Below, piece by piece: positions 26,736 to 34,551 of a DNA stretch of 64,000 nt. Each line of letters begins with the position of its first letter. The stretch's first letter is position 1. The DNA is from an uncultured Lachnospiraceae bacterium (lineage in GTDB: Bacteria > Bacillota > Clostridia > Lachnospirales > Lachnospiraceae). The stretch spans positions 1-64,000 of the forward strand of contig CAJULA010000006.1 of assembly GCA_910587155.1 (NCBI GenBank). Direction: 5' to 3'. Both the position numbers and the translations under genes were made by a program. The notes beneath the pieces were generated by a model. The model was not told the origin of the DNA. It did not search any database and saw nothing but the letters and a program-made list of their open reading frames with translations.

Positions 26736-27341
26736 ATGATAAAAAATATTGTATTTGATATTGGCAATGTACTGACCTATTATACATGGGAGAAGCATAT
26801 CAGAAGCTTTGGGTTTGGGGAAGAGATGTATGAGAGGGTGGTCAATGCCACGGTAAAGAGTCAGGCGTGGAATGAGTTTGACCGGGGCGTGATGAGTGAT
26901 GAGGAGGTCATAGAACTGTTGATCGCCAATGACCCTGCCATGGAGCAGCCGATACGACGCATGATGCAGGATGTGAGTGGTCTGGTGAGCCGGGCCGATT
27001 ATGCCATCCCCTGGATACGGGAATTGCAGGCCGGGGGCTATCACGTCTATTATCTGTCCAATTTTTCTTTTAAAGCAGGCAGAGAATGCAGACATGCGCT
27101 GGATTTTATTCCTGTGACAGACGGCGGCATCCTGTCATGTGAGGAAAAACTGATCAAGCCGCAGCCGGAAATCTATCTCCGCCTGCTGGAAAAATATAGC
27201 CTGAAGGCGGAGGAATGTGTGTTCCTGGATGATCTGGAGACCAATGTGGAAGCTGCCAGAGCGCAGGGCTTTTATGGCATCGTGTTTACGACAAAAGAGG
27301 ACGCGGTTTCTCAGCTGGCAGCGCTGGGCGTTCATTCATAA
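26736..27341 (+). CDS. HAD superfamily phosphatase (subfamily IA)
   Basis: 201 residues; start ATG 26736 is better spaced from GGAAAGG (nine bases) than ATG 26727. HAD motifs: VFDIGNVL (motif I, with second D replaced by G or N, as in some IA members), YYLSNFS (motif II), K-P-x-PEIY (motif III, with K in LIKPQPEIY), FLDDLETNVEAA (motif IV). The second residue after the nucleophile being Gly rather than Asp fits HAD types that act on small phosphates. Substrate unknown. Confidence 0.82.
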   Translation: MIKNIVFDIGNVLTYYTWEKHIRSFGFGEEMYERVVNATVKSQAWNEFDRGVMSDEEVIELLIANDPAMEQPIRRMMQDVSGLVSRADYAIPWIRELQAGGYHVYYLSNFSFKAGRECRHALDFIPVTDGGILSCEEKLIKPQPEIYLRLLEKYSLKAEECVFLDDLETNVEAARAQGFYGIVFTTKEDAVSQLAALGVHS

Positions 27342-27413
27342 CATTTCCGGCGTTTTTCATGACATTTTGCGCTAACGATCTGTCCCATTAGCCGATATAA
27401 GTAAGAAAGAGAT

Positions 27414-27441
27414 GTAACAGGCCAGCCTGTCTGCCTGTTAC
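27414..27441 (+). promoter_or_regulatory. Hairpin in the leader of the LytTR regulator
   Basis: GTAACAGGC (27414-27422) pairs perfectly with 27433-27441 around a ten-base loop. It lies 40 bases before the start codon of the LytTR regulator. It may be a terminator for the preceding HAD gene (no T-run) or a regulatory site for the regulator itself. Confidence 0.4.
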
Positions 27442-27481
27442 GGAGATAGGGACAGGGCAGAGCGGAATATGAGGTGAAACT

Positions 27482-28183
27482 TTGGTAATTGCAATCTGTG
27501 ACGACGAAAAAGCGATCTGGGAGCAGATCAGAAGGCTGATAGAGAAACAGAGAGCGGATGCGGACATTATATGTTATCAGACCGGAGAAGAACTGTTGGC
27601 GGCGGGAAGACATTTTGACATTATCTTTCTGGAAATTAACATAGATGGGAAGAGCGGGATCGAGACAGCAAGGGTCCTGCAAAGACAGCAGGAAACCATC
27701 CTGATTTTTATCACGGAGCTGAAGGAGTATGTCTTTGACGCGTTTGATGTGGGCGCTTTTCATTATCTGCTGAAACCTCTCTCGGAGGAAAAATTCGCAG
27801 AAGTTTTTGAACGGGCGATGAGAAGGGTTCAGCGCTGTGGAAATCAGGAGTTGTTTCCGATCAGGAGCGGAAACCGCAATATCATGCTGCGGCGGGATCA
27901 GATTCTGTATGTGGAGAGCCGGATGAGAAAGGCGGAAATCCATACAGGACGGGAAAGCTATGAGATCTATGGGACGATGAATGAGCTGGAGAGATCGCTG
28001 GGAGAGGGGTTCTATCGCTGTCATCGGGGTTATCTGGTGAATCTTGCCTATGTGATGGAATATACCACAGACACCATATCCCTGACCGACGGCACGGTCA
28101 TTTATCTGTCCAGAGAAAAATACAATGCATTTGTAAATGCCTATATGCGCTATCTGCAGGGCGGAGGCATTTCCCATGTATGA
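27482..28183 (+). CDS. LytTR-type response regulator with Glu at the phosphorylation site
   Basis: 233 residues, TTG start at 27482 after GAGGTG at proper spacing. Receiver domain (1-120) with acidic pocket ICDDEKA and the conserved Lys region LLKPLSEE; LytTR DNA-binding domain (about 130-230) with FYRCHRGYLVNLAYV. The phosphoacceptor Asp is replaced by Glu at 51 (IIFLEINIDG; other members have FLD). Glu often acts like a permanently phosphorylated residue. There is no histidine kinase beside it, so the regulator may be constitutively on or work without phosphorylation. Confidence 0.88.
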   Translation: MVIAICDDEKAIWEQIRRLIEKQRADADIICYQTGEELLAAGRHFDIIFLEINIDGKSGIETARVLQRQQETILIFITELKEYVFDAFDVGAFHYLLKPLSEEKFAEVFERAMRRVQRCGNQELFPIRSGNRNIMLRRDQILYVESRMRKAEIHTGRESYEIYGTMNELERSLGEGFYRCHRGYLVNLAYVMEYTTDTISLTDGTVIYLSREKYNAFVNAYMRYLQGGGISHV

Positions 28184-28307
28184 AACTGCCAGTGGTCATA
28201 CAGCTGCCGGATATAGGATTTCAAAGCTGAACGGCAAATTTTTCTCTTGTACTTTTTCTCCTTTATTGGTAGAGTAAGAGTATATCATGTATTAGGAGGG
28301 AATTGCA

Positions 28308-29042
28308 ATGCAAATTATCAGGACAACAGATTATGACCACATGAGTCGTATGGCGGCCAATATCATCTCTGCCCAGGTGATCATGAAGCCGGACTGCGTG
28401 CTGGGACTGGCGACCGGTTCCACACCGATCGGAACCTATGAGGAGCTGGTTCGCAGGTATGAGAACAAAGATCTGGACTTTTCCGGAGTGACAAGCATCA
28501 ATCTGGATGAGTACAAGGGCCTGTCCCCGGAGAATGACCAGAGCTACCGCTATTTTATGAATGAGCATCTCTTCCGTCATGTCAATATCAGACCGGAATG
28601 TACCTATGTGCCCAATGGTCTGGAGCCGGACAGTGATAAGGCATGTGAGGCTTATAATGCGATTATTGCCGCGTCGGGCGGCATTGACCTGCAGCTTCTC
28701 GGCCTGGGACATAACGGGCATATCGGATTTAATGAGCCGTCGGATGTATTCGAAAAAGAGACACACTGTGTTGATCTGGCACAGAGCACCATTGATGCCA
28801 ATTCCCGCTTCTTTGCTTCCATGGATGAGGTGCCCAGACAGGCGTATACCATGGGGATCGGCACAATCATGAAGGCGGCGAAAGTATTGGTAATTGTCAG
28901 CGGGGAGTCCAAGGCACAGATCGTAAAGGACGCCTTTTTCGGCCCCTGCACACCGCAGGTTCCGGCTTCTATTCTGCAGCTTCACAGCAATGTAGTGCTG
29001 GTAGGAGACGAAGCGGCACTGTCCCTGATCCCGGAAGCATAA
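28308..29042 (+). CDS. nagB: Glucosamine-6-phosphate deaminase
   Basis: 244 residues, ATG 28308 after TTAGGAGG. Converts glucosamine-6-phosphate to fructose-6-phosphate and ammonia in amino sugar use. Motifs: LGLATGSTPIGTY, INLDEYKGL with catalytic Asp, LLGLGHNGHIGFNEPSD with catalytic His and Glu, and a C-terminal GESKAQIVKDAFFG. Length is slightly short of 260-266 for E. coli NagB, as usual in Firmicutes. Gene stands alone, without nagA nearby. Confidence 0.95.
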   Translation: MQIIRTTDYDHMSRMAANIISAQVIMKPDCVLGLATGSTPIGTYEELVRRYENKDLDFSGVTSINLDEYKGLSPENDQSYRYFMNEHLFRHVNIRPECTYVPNGLEPDSDKACEAYNAIIAASGGIDLQLLGLGHNGHIGFNEPSDVFEKETHCVDLAQSTIDANSRFFASMDEVPRQAYTMGIGTIMKAAKVLVIVSGESKAQIVKDAFFGPCTPQVPASILQLHSNVVLVGDEAALSLIPEA

Positions 29043-29100
29043 GGAAATCTGCCGGACGCTGCTATATGGAAGCAGCGGTTCCCGCTAATCGAAAGACGAC

Positions 29101-29141
29101 AGAAAAAAGAGAGTCCTGCAGGGCAGGATTCTCTTTTTTCT
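29101..29141. terminator. Bidirectional terminator between nagB and the SEC-C gene
   Basis: AGAAAAAAGAGAGTCCTGC (29101-29119) pairs with 29123-29141 across a 3-base loop. A-run on one side and T-run on the other make it work for nagB on plus and for the SEC-C gene on minus. Confidence 0.85.
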
Positions 29142-29155
29142 GCACACGGTTGCTG

Positions 29156-29659
29156 TTATTTTCTTCCGCAGCACTTTTTATACTTTTTGCCGCTGCCGCA
29201 GGGACAGGGATCATTGGGATAGATCTTCGGCTCCCTGACGATAGTAGTGGAAGACTTCTGCTCTTTATACAAAGCTTTCCTCGTCTCTTCATCAAAGATG
29301 TCATTCCACTCTTCCAGACCGTACAGCCAGTCTGCGTCCGCTGCCACCATATTCTTATAAAGAAGAGCCTTTTCAAAGCCGAGATTTACCCTTGTGTCTT
29401 CTTCCATCTCTTCAATGGGGTTTGCGTCCTTCAGACTGTCATTGATACCATCCAGGAACCCGGTCATTGTCATGATATCCACGTCATATTTTTCAGCCAG
29501 CTCCTTTACCGTACCTTCCACGACCACCTCGGGGTCTTTCAGAAGCTGCATGTAGATTTCTTTCTCCTTCTGAAAATAAGCCGCCCATAACCGCTGGAGG
29601 TCTCCTTTGTTTGCTTTTTCGTCGTATGCCCTGTCGCGCCATTGCTGTAATAATGCCAT
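29156..29659 (-). CDS. SEC-C motif protein
   Basis: 167 residues, ATG 29659. The C-terminal zinc-binding SEC-C motif reads NDPCPCGSGKKYKKCC, the same as at the end of SecA. The N-terminal about 140 residues are mostly helical (ALLQQWRDRAYDEKANKGD start, then acid-rich helices). Many small SEC-C proteins of unknown role exist in Clostridia; zinc binding is the only activity that can be inferred. Gene stands alone, transcribed toward nagB and sharing its terminator. Confidence 0.88.
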   Translation of the reverse strand: MALLQQWRDRAYDEKANKGDLQRLWAAYFQKEKEIYMQLLKDPEVVVEGTVKELAEKYDVDIMTMTGFLDGINDSLKDANPIEEMEEDTRVNLGFEKALLYKNMVAADADWLYGLEEWNDIFDEETRKALYKEQKSSTTIVREPKIYPNDPCPCGSGKKYKKCCGRK

Positions 29660-29766
29660 GTCTTTTTCCCCTTTATCTTATAATCTGTTCTGAAACAGTG
29701 CGGATTCCCGCAGCTGCCGTCAATGTTCCTCTCCATATGGCCACTGGCCGGTGACCGTGCGCTTCT

Positions 29767-29888
29767 TAAACGCCCATGCAATCAGATTTGCACCATCATA
29801 AATAAAAAAGGGCGTTTAGAAACCTTATGCACACATGCAGTAAGCTGCATGGCGCGTGTACGGACAGCGCAGCAAGTGCGCAGTCCTG
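29767..29888. repeat. 122-bp dispersed element, copy B (inverted relative to 14971-15092)
   Basis: Equal in length to copy A and its reverse complement, with about ten substitutions. Outer pairing TAAACGCCC/GGGCGTTTA spans most of the left part. In the roughly 600 bases without a recognised gene (29660-30258) this repeat is followed by an A/T-rich stretch, a small candidate ORF and a terminator-like hairpin. Confidence 0.8.
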
Positions 29889-30037
29889 CCGGAAAGATTC
29901 CATACTTTCAGAGTATTATATAACAAATTAATCTGCCTGTCCATATGAGATGAAAAAGCACGTTTATTTTTTTTCTTAAAAAATTTTAATTTTATTGTAT
30001 AAGCTTCGGATGAGCGGGTCATACTATGATTAATCAA
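29825..30037 (-). CDS. Candidate small protein with TTG start; 3' half lies in the repeat
   Basis: A TTG at 30037 is preceded by AAGGAGG at an eight-base distance, an excellent ribosome site. The frame encodes about 70 residues starting INHSMTRSSEAYTIKLKFF, Lys-rich, and its last third runs through the dispersed repeat B. The start and site lie in an inverted repeat (TTAATCAAA/TTTGATTAA at 30030-30038 and 30051-30059) that may hide or expose the ribosome site. The original gene may have been cut by the repeat. No family recognised. Confidence 0.35.
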   Translation of the reverse strand: MINHSMTRSSEAYTIKLKFFKKKNKRAFSSHMDRQINLLYNTLKVWNLSGRTAHLLRCPYTRHAAYCMCA

Positions 30038-30102
30038 ATGGACCCCCTCCTTTGATTAAACTTTTACAAAAGATGCGAAATACTTATCCTCCCCTATAAG
30101 AG

Positions 30103-30142
30103 CCTCCGGGATTGCACAAAGATGCGGTTCCGGGGGTTTTTC
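30103..30142 (+). terminator. Terminator-like hairpin without an obvious upstream gene
   Basis: CCTCCGGGATTGC pairs with GCGGTTCCGGGG (about 30122-30136), with mismatches, followed by TTTTTC. No plus-strand gene ends here, so a small untranslated RNA might precede it. Confidence 0.5.
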
Positions 30143-30258
30143 GTATTGCTCCTGAGAGGATTTTTCCGGGTGATAAAAGTATAATCTGCCCCGGAAAAAG
30201 AAATACTATAACGAACCATTAAAATCTGTTTGTAACAAGAAAGAAAAGGAGTAATGCT

Positions 30259-30576
30259 ATGGCACAGTTAGACTGCGGTGTGGACAACTGCGTATACAAC
30301 AAATGTAAAAGCTGCTGTAAAGGCGATATAACGGTGGGAGGAAAACATGCGGAGAGCAGAAGCGATACCTGCTGTGAGAGCTTTTCCGGGAAACGTGCGG
30401 GGGATTCCTATATCAGCGCCCTCGAGCATCCCTGCAGGACGATCAGCATTGACTGTGAGGCGTGTGACTGTATGTATAATAAGAACTACAAGTGCCATGC
30501 GGAATATGTAAACATTTCCGGCAACGGCGCCTCCGAAAGCGGACAGACTGTCTGCAATACCTTCAGAAAACAGTAA
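30259..30576 (+). CDS. DUF1540 domain protein, two copies of the domain
   Basis: 105 residues, ATG 30259 after AAAGGAG. Two Cys-rich units: the first has CGVDNCVYN, then CKSCCKGDI; the second has CEACDCMYN, then KCHAEYVNI, each ending near a final Cys (DTCCESF, TVCNTF). DUF1540 units bind metal by their Cys residues and are common in spore-forming Firmicutes; no enzymatic role known. A strong terminator follows, so the gene is single. Confidence 0.9.
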   Translation: MAQLDCGVDNCVYNKCKSCCKGDITVGGKHAESRSDTCCESFSGKRAGDSYISALEHPCRTISIDCEACDCMYNKNYKCHAEYVNISGNGASESGQTVCNTFRKQ

Positions 30577-30581
30577 AACAG

Positions 30582-30661
30582 AAAAAACGCATCTCCTTCG
30601 TCCGGAACATGTATGGCTGAACGGTCATGCCAGGATACTTTCGGAAGGAGATGCGTTTTTT
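30582..30661 (+). terminator. 18-bp perfect stem terminator
   Basis: AAAAAACGCATCTCCTTC (30582-30599) pairs with 30644-30661 across a 44-base loop that itself carries a small hairpin. It ends in a T-run and A-run and can act in both directions. Confidence 0.8.
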
Positions 30662-30671
30662 AAAAAAATAT

Positions 30672-30700
30672 TTGACAGACCGCGACAGTTATGGTACAGT
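30672..30700 (+). promoter_or_regulatory. Promoter of the infC-rpmI-rplT operon
   Basis: TTGACA (30672-30677) and TACAGT (30695-30700) are 17 bases apart. The position fits a leader of about 160 bases before infC. Confidence 0.8.
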
Positions 30701-30851
30701 AACTGAGTATGATACAGAACAACCAAGCAGAGTATCCACTCTCACCCTGCGGCGATCGGGCTTCAGGTGTCAGATGTTCTTTACATGGTACCATAAGCGG
30801 TGCTTCGTGTACAGATTTTTTGGTGGATAGTTATGCTATCCACTTTTTTTT
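30701..30851 (+). promoter_or_regulatory. infC operon leader with intrinsic terminator (ribosomal protein L20 leader type)
   Basis: GTGGATAG (30823-30830) pairs with CTATCCAC (30836-30843), followed by eight T. The strand TATCCAC at 30733-30739 can pair instead with GTGGATA of the terminator, which is the usual switch of the L20/infC leader in Firmicutes: L20 or IF3 control would decide termination. The family match was judged from layout, not from a covariance model. Confidence 0.75.
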
Positions 30852-30869
30852 GCATAGGGGGTAACAGTT

Positions 30870-31376
30870 ATTAGCGATTTAATGATTAACGAACAGATTA
30901 GAGACAGAGAAGTACGTGTCATTGGTGAGGACGGTGAGCAGCTTGGCATCATGTCTTCCAGGGAGGCTATGAGGATTGCCGAGGAGGCAGGACTGGATCT
31001 GGTGAAGATTGCGCCGACAGCGAAGCCGCCGGTATGCAAAATCGTGGATTATGGGAAGTTTCGGTATGAACAGACCAGAAAAGAGAAGGAAGCAAAGAAG
31101 AAACAGCGGATTATAGAGGTCAAGGAAATCCGTCTGTCTCCCAATATTGATAAAAATGACCTCAATACTAAGGTGAATGCTGCCAGAAAGTTTTTGTCCA
31201 AAGGAGACAAGGTCAAGATTACCCTCCGCTTCCGTGGACGCGAGATGGCGCATATGGCCAACAGCAAACATATTCTGGATGATATCGCCCAGGAGCTTTC
31301 GGATATTGCCACCGTGGAGAAGGCGCCTAAGGTGGAAGGCAGGAGTATGACGATGTTTTTAACTGAAAAGCGTTAA
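30870..31376 (+). CDS. infC: Translation initiation factor IF-3
   Basis: 168 residues from the ATT at 30870. The RBS GGGGGT is seven bases upstream of ATT and about 19 before ATG 30882, so the ATT start is better placed (IF-3 itself discriminates against such starts, a known autoregulation in other bacteria). From ATG 30882 the protein has 164 residues. Family motifs: INEQIRDREVRVIGEDGEQLG and the C-terminal domain TLRFRGREMAH. It is the first gene of the infC-rpmI-rplT operon, with a leader terminator before it. Confidence 0.93.
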   Translation: MSDLMINEQIRDREVRVIGEDGEQLGIMSSREAMRIAEEAGLDLVKIAPTAKPPVCKIVDYGKFRYEQTRKEKEAKKKQRIIEVKEIRLSPNIDKNDLNTKVNAARKFLSKGDKVKITLRFRGREMAHMANSKHILDDIAQELSDIATVEKAPKVEGRSMTMFLTEKR

Positions 31377-31431
31377 TTCGTGCAGTTAAAATAGAGTTAA
31401 CAACAGATTGATTGACAGGAGGAATGTAGCG

Positions 31432-31629
31432 ATGCCAAAAATGAAGACAAGCAGAGCAGCAGCAAAACGTTTCAAAGTAACAGGATCGGGTAAATTAAAA
31501 AGAGCAAAAGCTTATAAGAGCCATATCTTAACAAAAAAATCTGCGAAAAGAAAGAGAAATCTGAGAAAATCAACGATCACTGATGCAACCAATGTTAAGA
31601 ATATGAAGAAGATTTTACCGTATTTATAA
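31432..31629 (+). CDS. rpmI: Ribosomal protein L35
   Basis: 65 residues from ATG 31432, RBS AGGAGG. Large-subunit protein; MPKMKTSRAAAKRF, then GKLKRAKAYKSHILTKKS are typical. The longer in-frame start at 31408 has no site. Second gene of the operon, with rplT 20 bases after its stop. Confidence 0.97.
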   Translation: MPKMKTSRAAAKRFKVTGSGKLKRAKAYKSHILTKKSAKRKRNLRKSTITDATNVKNMKKILPYL

Positions 31630-31649
31630 AGAGCAGGAGGGTATAAGAC

Positions 31650-32006
31650 ATGGCAAGAGTCAAAGGCGGTTTAAACGCAAAAAAGAAACATAAAAGAATA
31701 TTAAAGCTGGCAAAAGGCTACAGAGGAGCCAGATCAAAGCAGTACAGAGTGGCAAAACAGTCCGTGATGCGCGCCCTTACTTCTTCCTATGCGGGCAGAA
31801 AAGAGAGAAAACGTCAGTTCAGACAGCTGTGGATTGCGCGTATCAATGCGGCGGCAAGACTGAACGGTTTGTCTTACAGTAAATTTATGTATGGCCTGAA
31901 ACTGGCAGAGATTGATATCAACAGAAAGATGTTGGCAGAAATGGCTGTCAATGATGCGGAAGGCTTTGCGAAACTGGCAGAGATCGCGAAAGGCAAAGTT
32001 GCCTGA
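31650..32006 (+). CDS. rplT: Ribosomal protein L20
   Basis: 118 residues, ATG 31650 with RBS GGAGGG. Large-subunit assembly protein and likely regulator of its own operon. MARVKGGLNAKKKHKRILKL at the N-terminus and LNGLSYSKFMYGLKLA in the C-terminal part are family-typical. It ends the operon; a terminator follows. Confidence 0.97.
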   Translation: MARVKGGLNAKKKHKRILKLAKGYRGARSKQYRVAKQSVMRALTSSYAGRKERKRQFRQLWIARINAAARLNGLSYSKFMYGLKLAEIDINRKMLAEMAVNDAEGFAKLAEIAKGKVA

Positions 32007-32038
32007 CAATGAGGCCTTGGATTTTCGGCTCTAAACAG

Positions 32039-32078
32039 AAAACTCTGTGCGATGGCAGAACGTCGCATAGAGTTTTTT
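32039..32078 (+). terminator. Terminator of the infC operon
   Basis: AAAACTCT-TGCGA pairs with TCGCA-AGAGTTTT (one bulge), followed by a T-run (TTTTTTT at about 32072-32079). Confidence 0.85.
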
Positions 32079-32106
32079 TGATAAATTGATAAATTCCTGT
32101 ATACAA

Positions 32107-32146
32107 GAAGAAGCGGTGTGATATCTGATCATCACACCGCTTCTTC
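32107..32146 (-). terminator. 16-bp perfect stem downstream of the Cys-repeat surface protein
   Basis: GAAGAAGCGGTGTGAT (32107-32122) pairs with 32131-32146 around an eight-base loop. It lies between convergent genes and most likely stops the minus-strand transcript; T-content after it is low. Confidence 0.55.
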
Positions 32147-32191
32147 CGCATGTATCTGTTATGACTGACCGGGAAGGATAGTAAACACTTT

Positions 32192-33874
32192 TTATGGTTG
32201 GTCAGGAGTACCCGTGGTGCCGCCGGAGCCAGAGCCGCCAGTCGTGCCCCCACCTGTCGTACCGCCGCCCGTGGTGCCACCGCCGGTAGCCGGGATTACT
32301 ACTCTTGCTCCACGCTCTTCGCCGCAATTCTTACATCTTTCAACTTCATAACCATCTTCTGTGGTGGTAGGTTCTTTTCTGTAAATTTCATATTCATGAT
32401 CCAGTTTCGTAATCGGAATGGTAATGAAATAGCCGCACGCGCAGTCAAACCTTTTGGAACCGGTCTTTTTACAGGTTGCCGGCCTGACTACAGTTCCCTC
32501 GTTTGGTACCCATTTATGCACATGCACATTCTGCAGTTTTGAAATTTTCTCCGTTAAAGCCACTTCGCCGCAGCGGGAGCAGTACTGGACGCGTTCGCCT
32601 TCTTCCTCTTCGGTAGCCGGTTTGGTGGTATTCCAGTTTCCGCTGGGCTTATGTCCCAGTGCCTCCGGCTCTTCTTTGGTATACGTATCGTCGCCTGCCG
32701 TACATGTGTAGGTGGTCACACCTGCCTCTTCACAGGTAGGCTGTTTGGTTACGACGGATGTGTAGGTATGCTTGTGATCTGCCCCCGGTTTCGTGGTGCC
32801 CGAGTTGGTACCGGAATTTGTTCCCGAATTGGTGCCGGAGTTCGTTCCCGAATTGGTGCCGGAATTCGTTCCCGAATTGGTGCCGGAATTTGTTCCGGAA
32901 TTCGTGCCGGAGTTGCTGCCGCCGGACAGTTTGGCAATACTTCTTGTCTGCTGTTCGCCGCAGTCCCTGCAGGTTCTCGTCCGCACACCTGCCGCTGTAG
33001 TGGTAGGTTCGGTCGTGGTAGTCCAGGAACCCCAGTCATGCTCGTAGTGGAGTGTTTCTGAGGAGATGACTGCCTTACAGATATTGCAGACGGTTTCTAT
33101 CTTGCCTTCATTCCCGCAGTCACCTTCCGTCCGTACGGTTCTTCTGCTGGGATGATTGGTGGCCGGTATAGTCGTTTTGAAGGTGCTGCCGCATATCGTG
33201 CAGGTATAGGTTTTTTCCCCTTTTTCCGTGCAGGAGGCCTCCGAGGTGATCTCGTAGGTATAGCTGTGGCGATGATTATCTTCGTCGTCTTTTTTATTCT
33301 TGCTGCTGCTGTTGCTGGTATTATTGTTGTCAGCGGGAGCCTGCAGCATGGGTATTGTCTCCTCTTCCAGTGTCCTGCCGCAGAGACTGCAGGATCTCTG
33401 GCGCAGTCCCGTCTGGGTGGTAGTGGCGGATCTCACCGTGATCCATTCGCCCTTTGTATGCTCAAGGGCAGGAATGGAATCCACATAAAAATCACCACAG
33501 TAACATTCATACTTTACTTCTCCCTGTTCCGTACAGGTGGCCGGGCGCAGTACCGTGCTCGTATACGTATGTTCGTGCCCGTTCTCGGGAGAGAACACGG
33601 TGGAAGCAGTGCCGTTATTTGAGAGGGGAATCGTCGTCGGATCGGTCACACCCGCCTGATCCGTGCCGCTTCCGTCCCCGGACTCTGTTTCCGCAGCCGT
33701 CTCTTCAGCGGCCTGTTCGGTGCCTTCTTCCGTGCCTGACTGCGTGTCTGCTGTGGCCACATCTTCCTCCGGCGGCTTCACAGTATTATAGTATACGATA
33801 ACCCCTGTTCCGATGACTGCAATGATACCGAGTGCAATCAGGACGCTCTGAACGCCTTTCAATAATGTCCCCAT
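32192..33874 (-). CDS. Membrane-anchored Cys-repeat surface protein with NSGT linkers
   Basis: 560 residues. One N-terminal helix (residues about 10-28) is followed by a Glu/Thr-rich, probably extracellular region. Repeated units of about 50 residues carry the pattern CTEQGE...Y-x-C and a CxxCG pair (CSLCGRTLEE, CRDCGEQQT, CSRCGEVAL, CKNCGEERG), alternating HxHxYT and WTTTTEPTTTAAG strands. A stretch of ten NSGT units (GTNSGTNSGT type) sits at 32800-32915 and the end is Gly/Thr-rich (GGTTGG repeats). Function unknown; disulfide or zinc binding is possible. Confidence 0.8.
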   Translation of the reverse strand: MGTLLKGVQSVLIALGIIAVIGTGVIVYYNTVKPPEEDVATADTQSGTEEGTEQAAEETAAETESGDGSGTDQAGVTDPTTIPLSNNGTASTVFSPENGHEHTYTSTVLRPATCTEQGEVKYECYCGDFYVDSIPALEHTKGEWITVRSATTTQTGLRQRSCSLCGRTLEEETIPMLQAPADNNNTSNSSSKNKKDDEDNHRHSYTYEITSEASCTEKGEKTYTCTICGSTFKTTIPATNHPSRRTVRTEGDCGNEGKIETVCNICKAVISSETLHYEHDWGSWTTTTEPTTTAAGVRTRTCRDCGEQQTRSIAKLSGGSNSGTNSGTNSGTNSGTNSGTNSGTNSGTNSGTNSGTNSGTTKPGADHKHTYTSVVTKQPTCEEAGVTTYTCTAGDDTYTKEEPEALGHKPSGNWNTTKPATEEEEGERVQYCSRCGEVALTEKISKLQNVHVHKWVPNEGTVVRPATCKKTGSKRFDCACGYFITIPITKLDHEYEIYRKEPTTTEDGYEVERCKNCGEERGARVVIPATGGGTTGGGTTGGGTTGGSGSGGTTGTPDQP

Positions 33875-33995
33875 ATATATTTCATCTCCTTATAATACTA
33901 TTACACAATATTTCGGCAAAAAATGCAATAATTTAATTAAAATTTAAGAGAAAAAGAATTGCAGGATAAAAAGAAACGGGATAAAATCAAATATT

Positions 33996-34541
33996 ATGAA
34001 ATACATAGGATTGTTTATCAAAAAATTGCTGCGTTATCTGCTCAAACCGCTGTCATTTCTGCCGGCGATTGCGGTGATGTATCTGATTTTCAGCTTTTCC
34101 TCCCAGGATGGGGTATCGTCGGCACAGCTGAGCCGTAAGGTGAGCCATAAGGTGGTGGTGATGGCTGAGAGGGTACTGGATAAAGGGTGGAGTGATGCGC
34201 AGGTGGAGAGCTATACGGAGCACATTCATTACTACGTGAGAAAGACGGCTCATGTGACGGAATATTTCGTGCTTGCGGTGACGGTGGCTTTCCCGCTGTA
34301 TGTCTATGGCATCAGGGGGATTTGGCTGATTCTGCTTGCGGGTACGTTTTGCGTCGGGTTTGCCGGGCTGGATGAATATCATCAGTCATTCGTTGCGGGA
34401 CGGGGGCCGTCTGCCCATGATGTGGCGATTGACAGTATCGGTATCCTGCCGGGGATTATTCTGGTGAGAATCGTGGGATTTATCGGCAGAAAGACCATAT
34501 TCAGGCCATTGGCCCTGCAAAAAAAGCCGCGCAGGAGATGA
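33996..34541 (+). CDS. VanZ family protein
   Basis: 181 residues, ATG 33996. VanZ-like membrane protein with about four helices. Conserved segments: LIFSFSSQDGVSS, then VRKTAHVTEYFVLAV and GLDEYHQSFVAGR, all VanZ-typical. Some VanZ members raise teicoplanin resistance, others have no known role. The start lacks a strong site (AAAT context), so the true start may differ by a few codons. It is followed by the nucleoid-associated protein gene after ten bases, hence the same operon. Confidence 0.88.
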   Translation: MKYIGLFIKKLLRYLLKPLSFLPAIAVMYLIFSFSSQDGVSSAQLSRKVSHKVVVMAERVLDKGWSDAQVESYTEHIHYYVRKTAHVTEYFVLAVTVAFPLYVYGIRGIWLILLAGTFCVGFAGLDEYHQSFVAGRGPSAHDVAIDSIGILPGIILVRIVGFIGRKTIFRPLALQKKPRRR

Positions 34542-34551
34542 GAGGAAGGAC

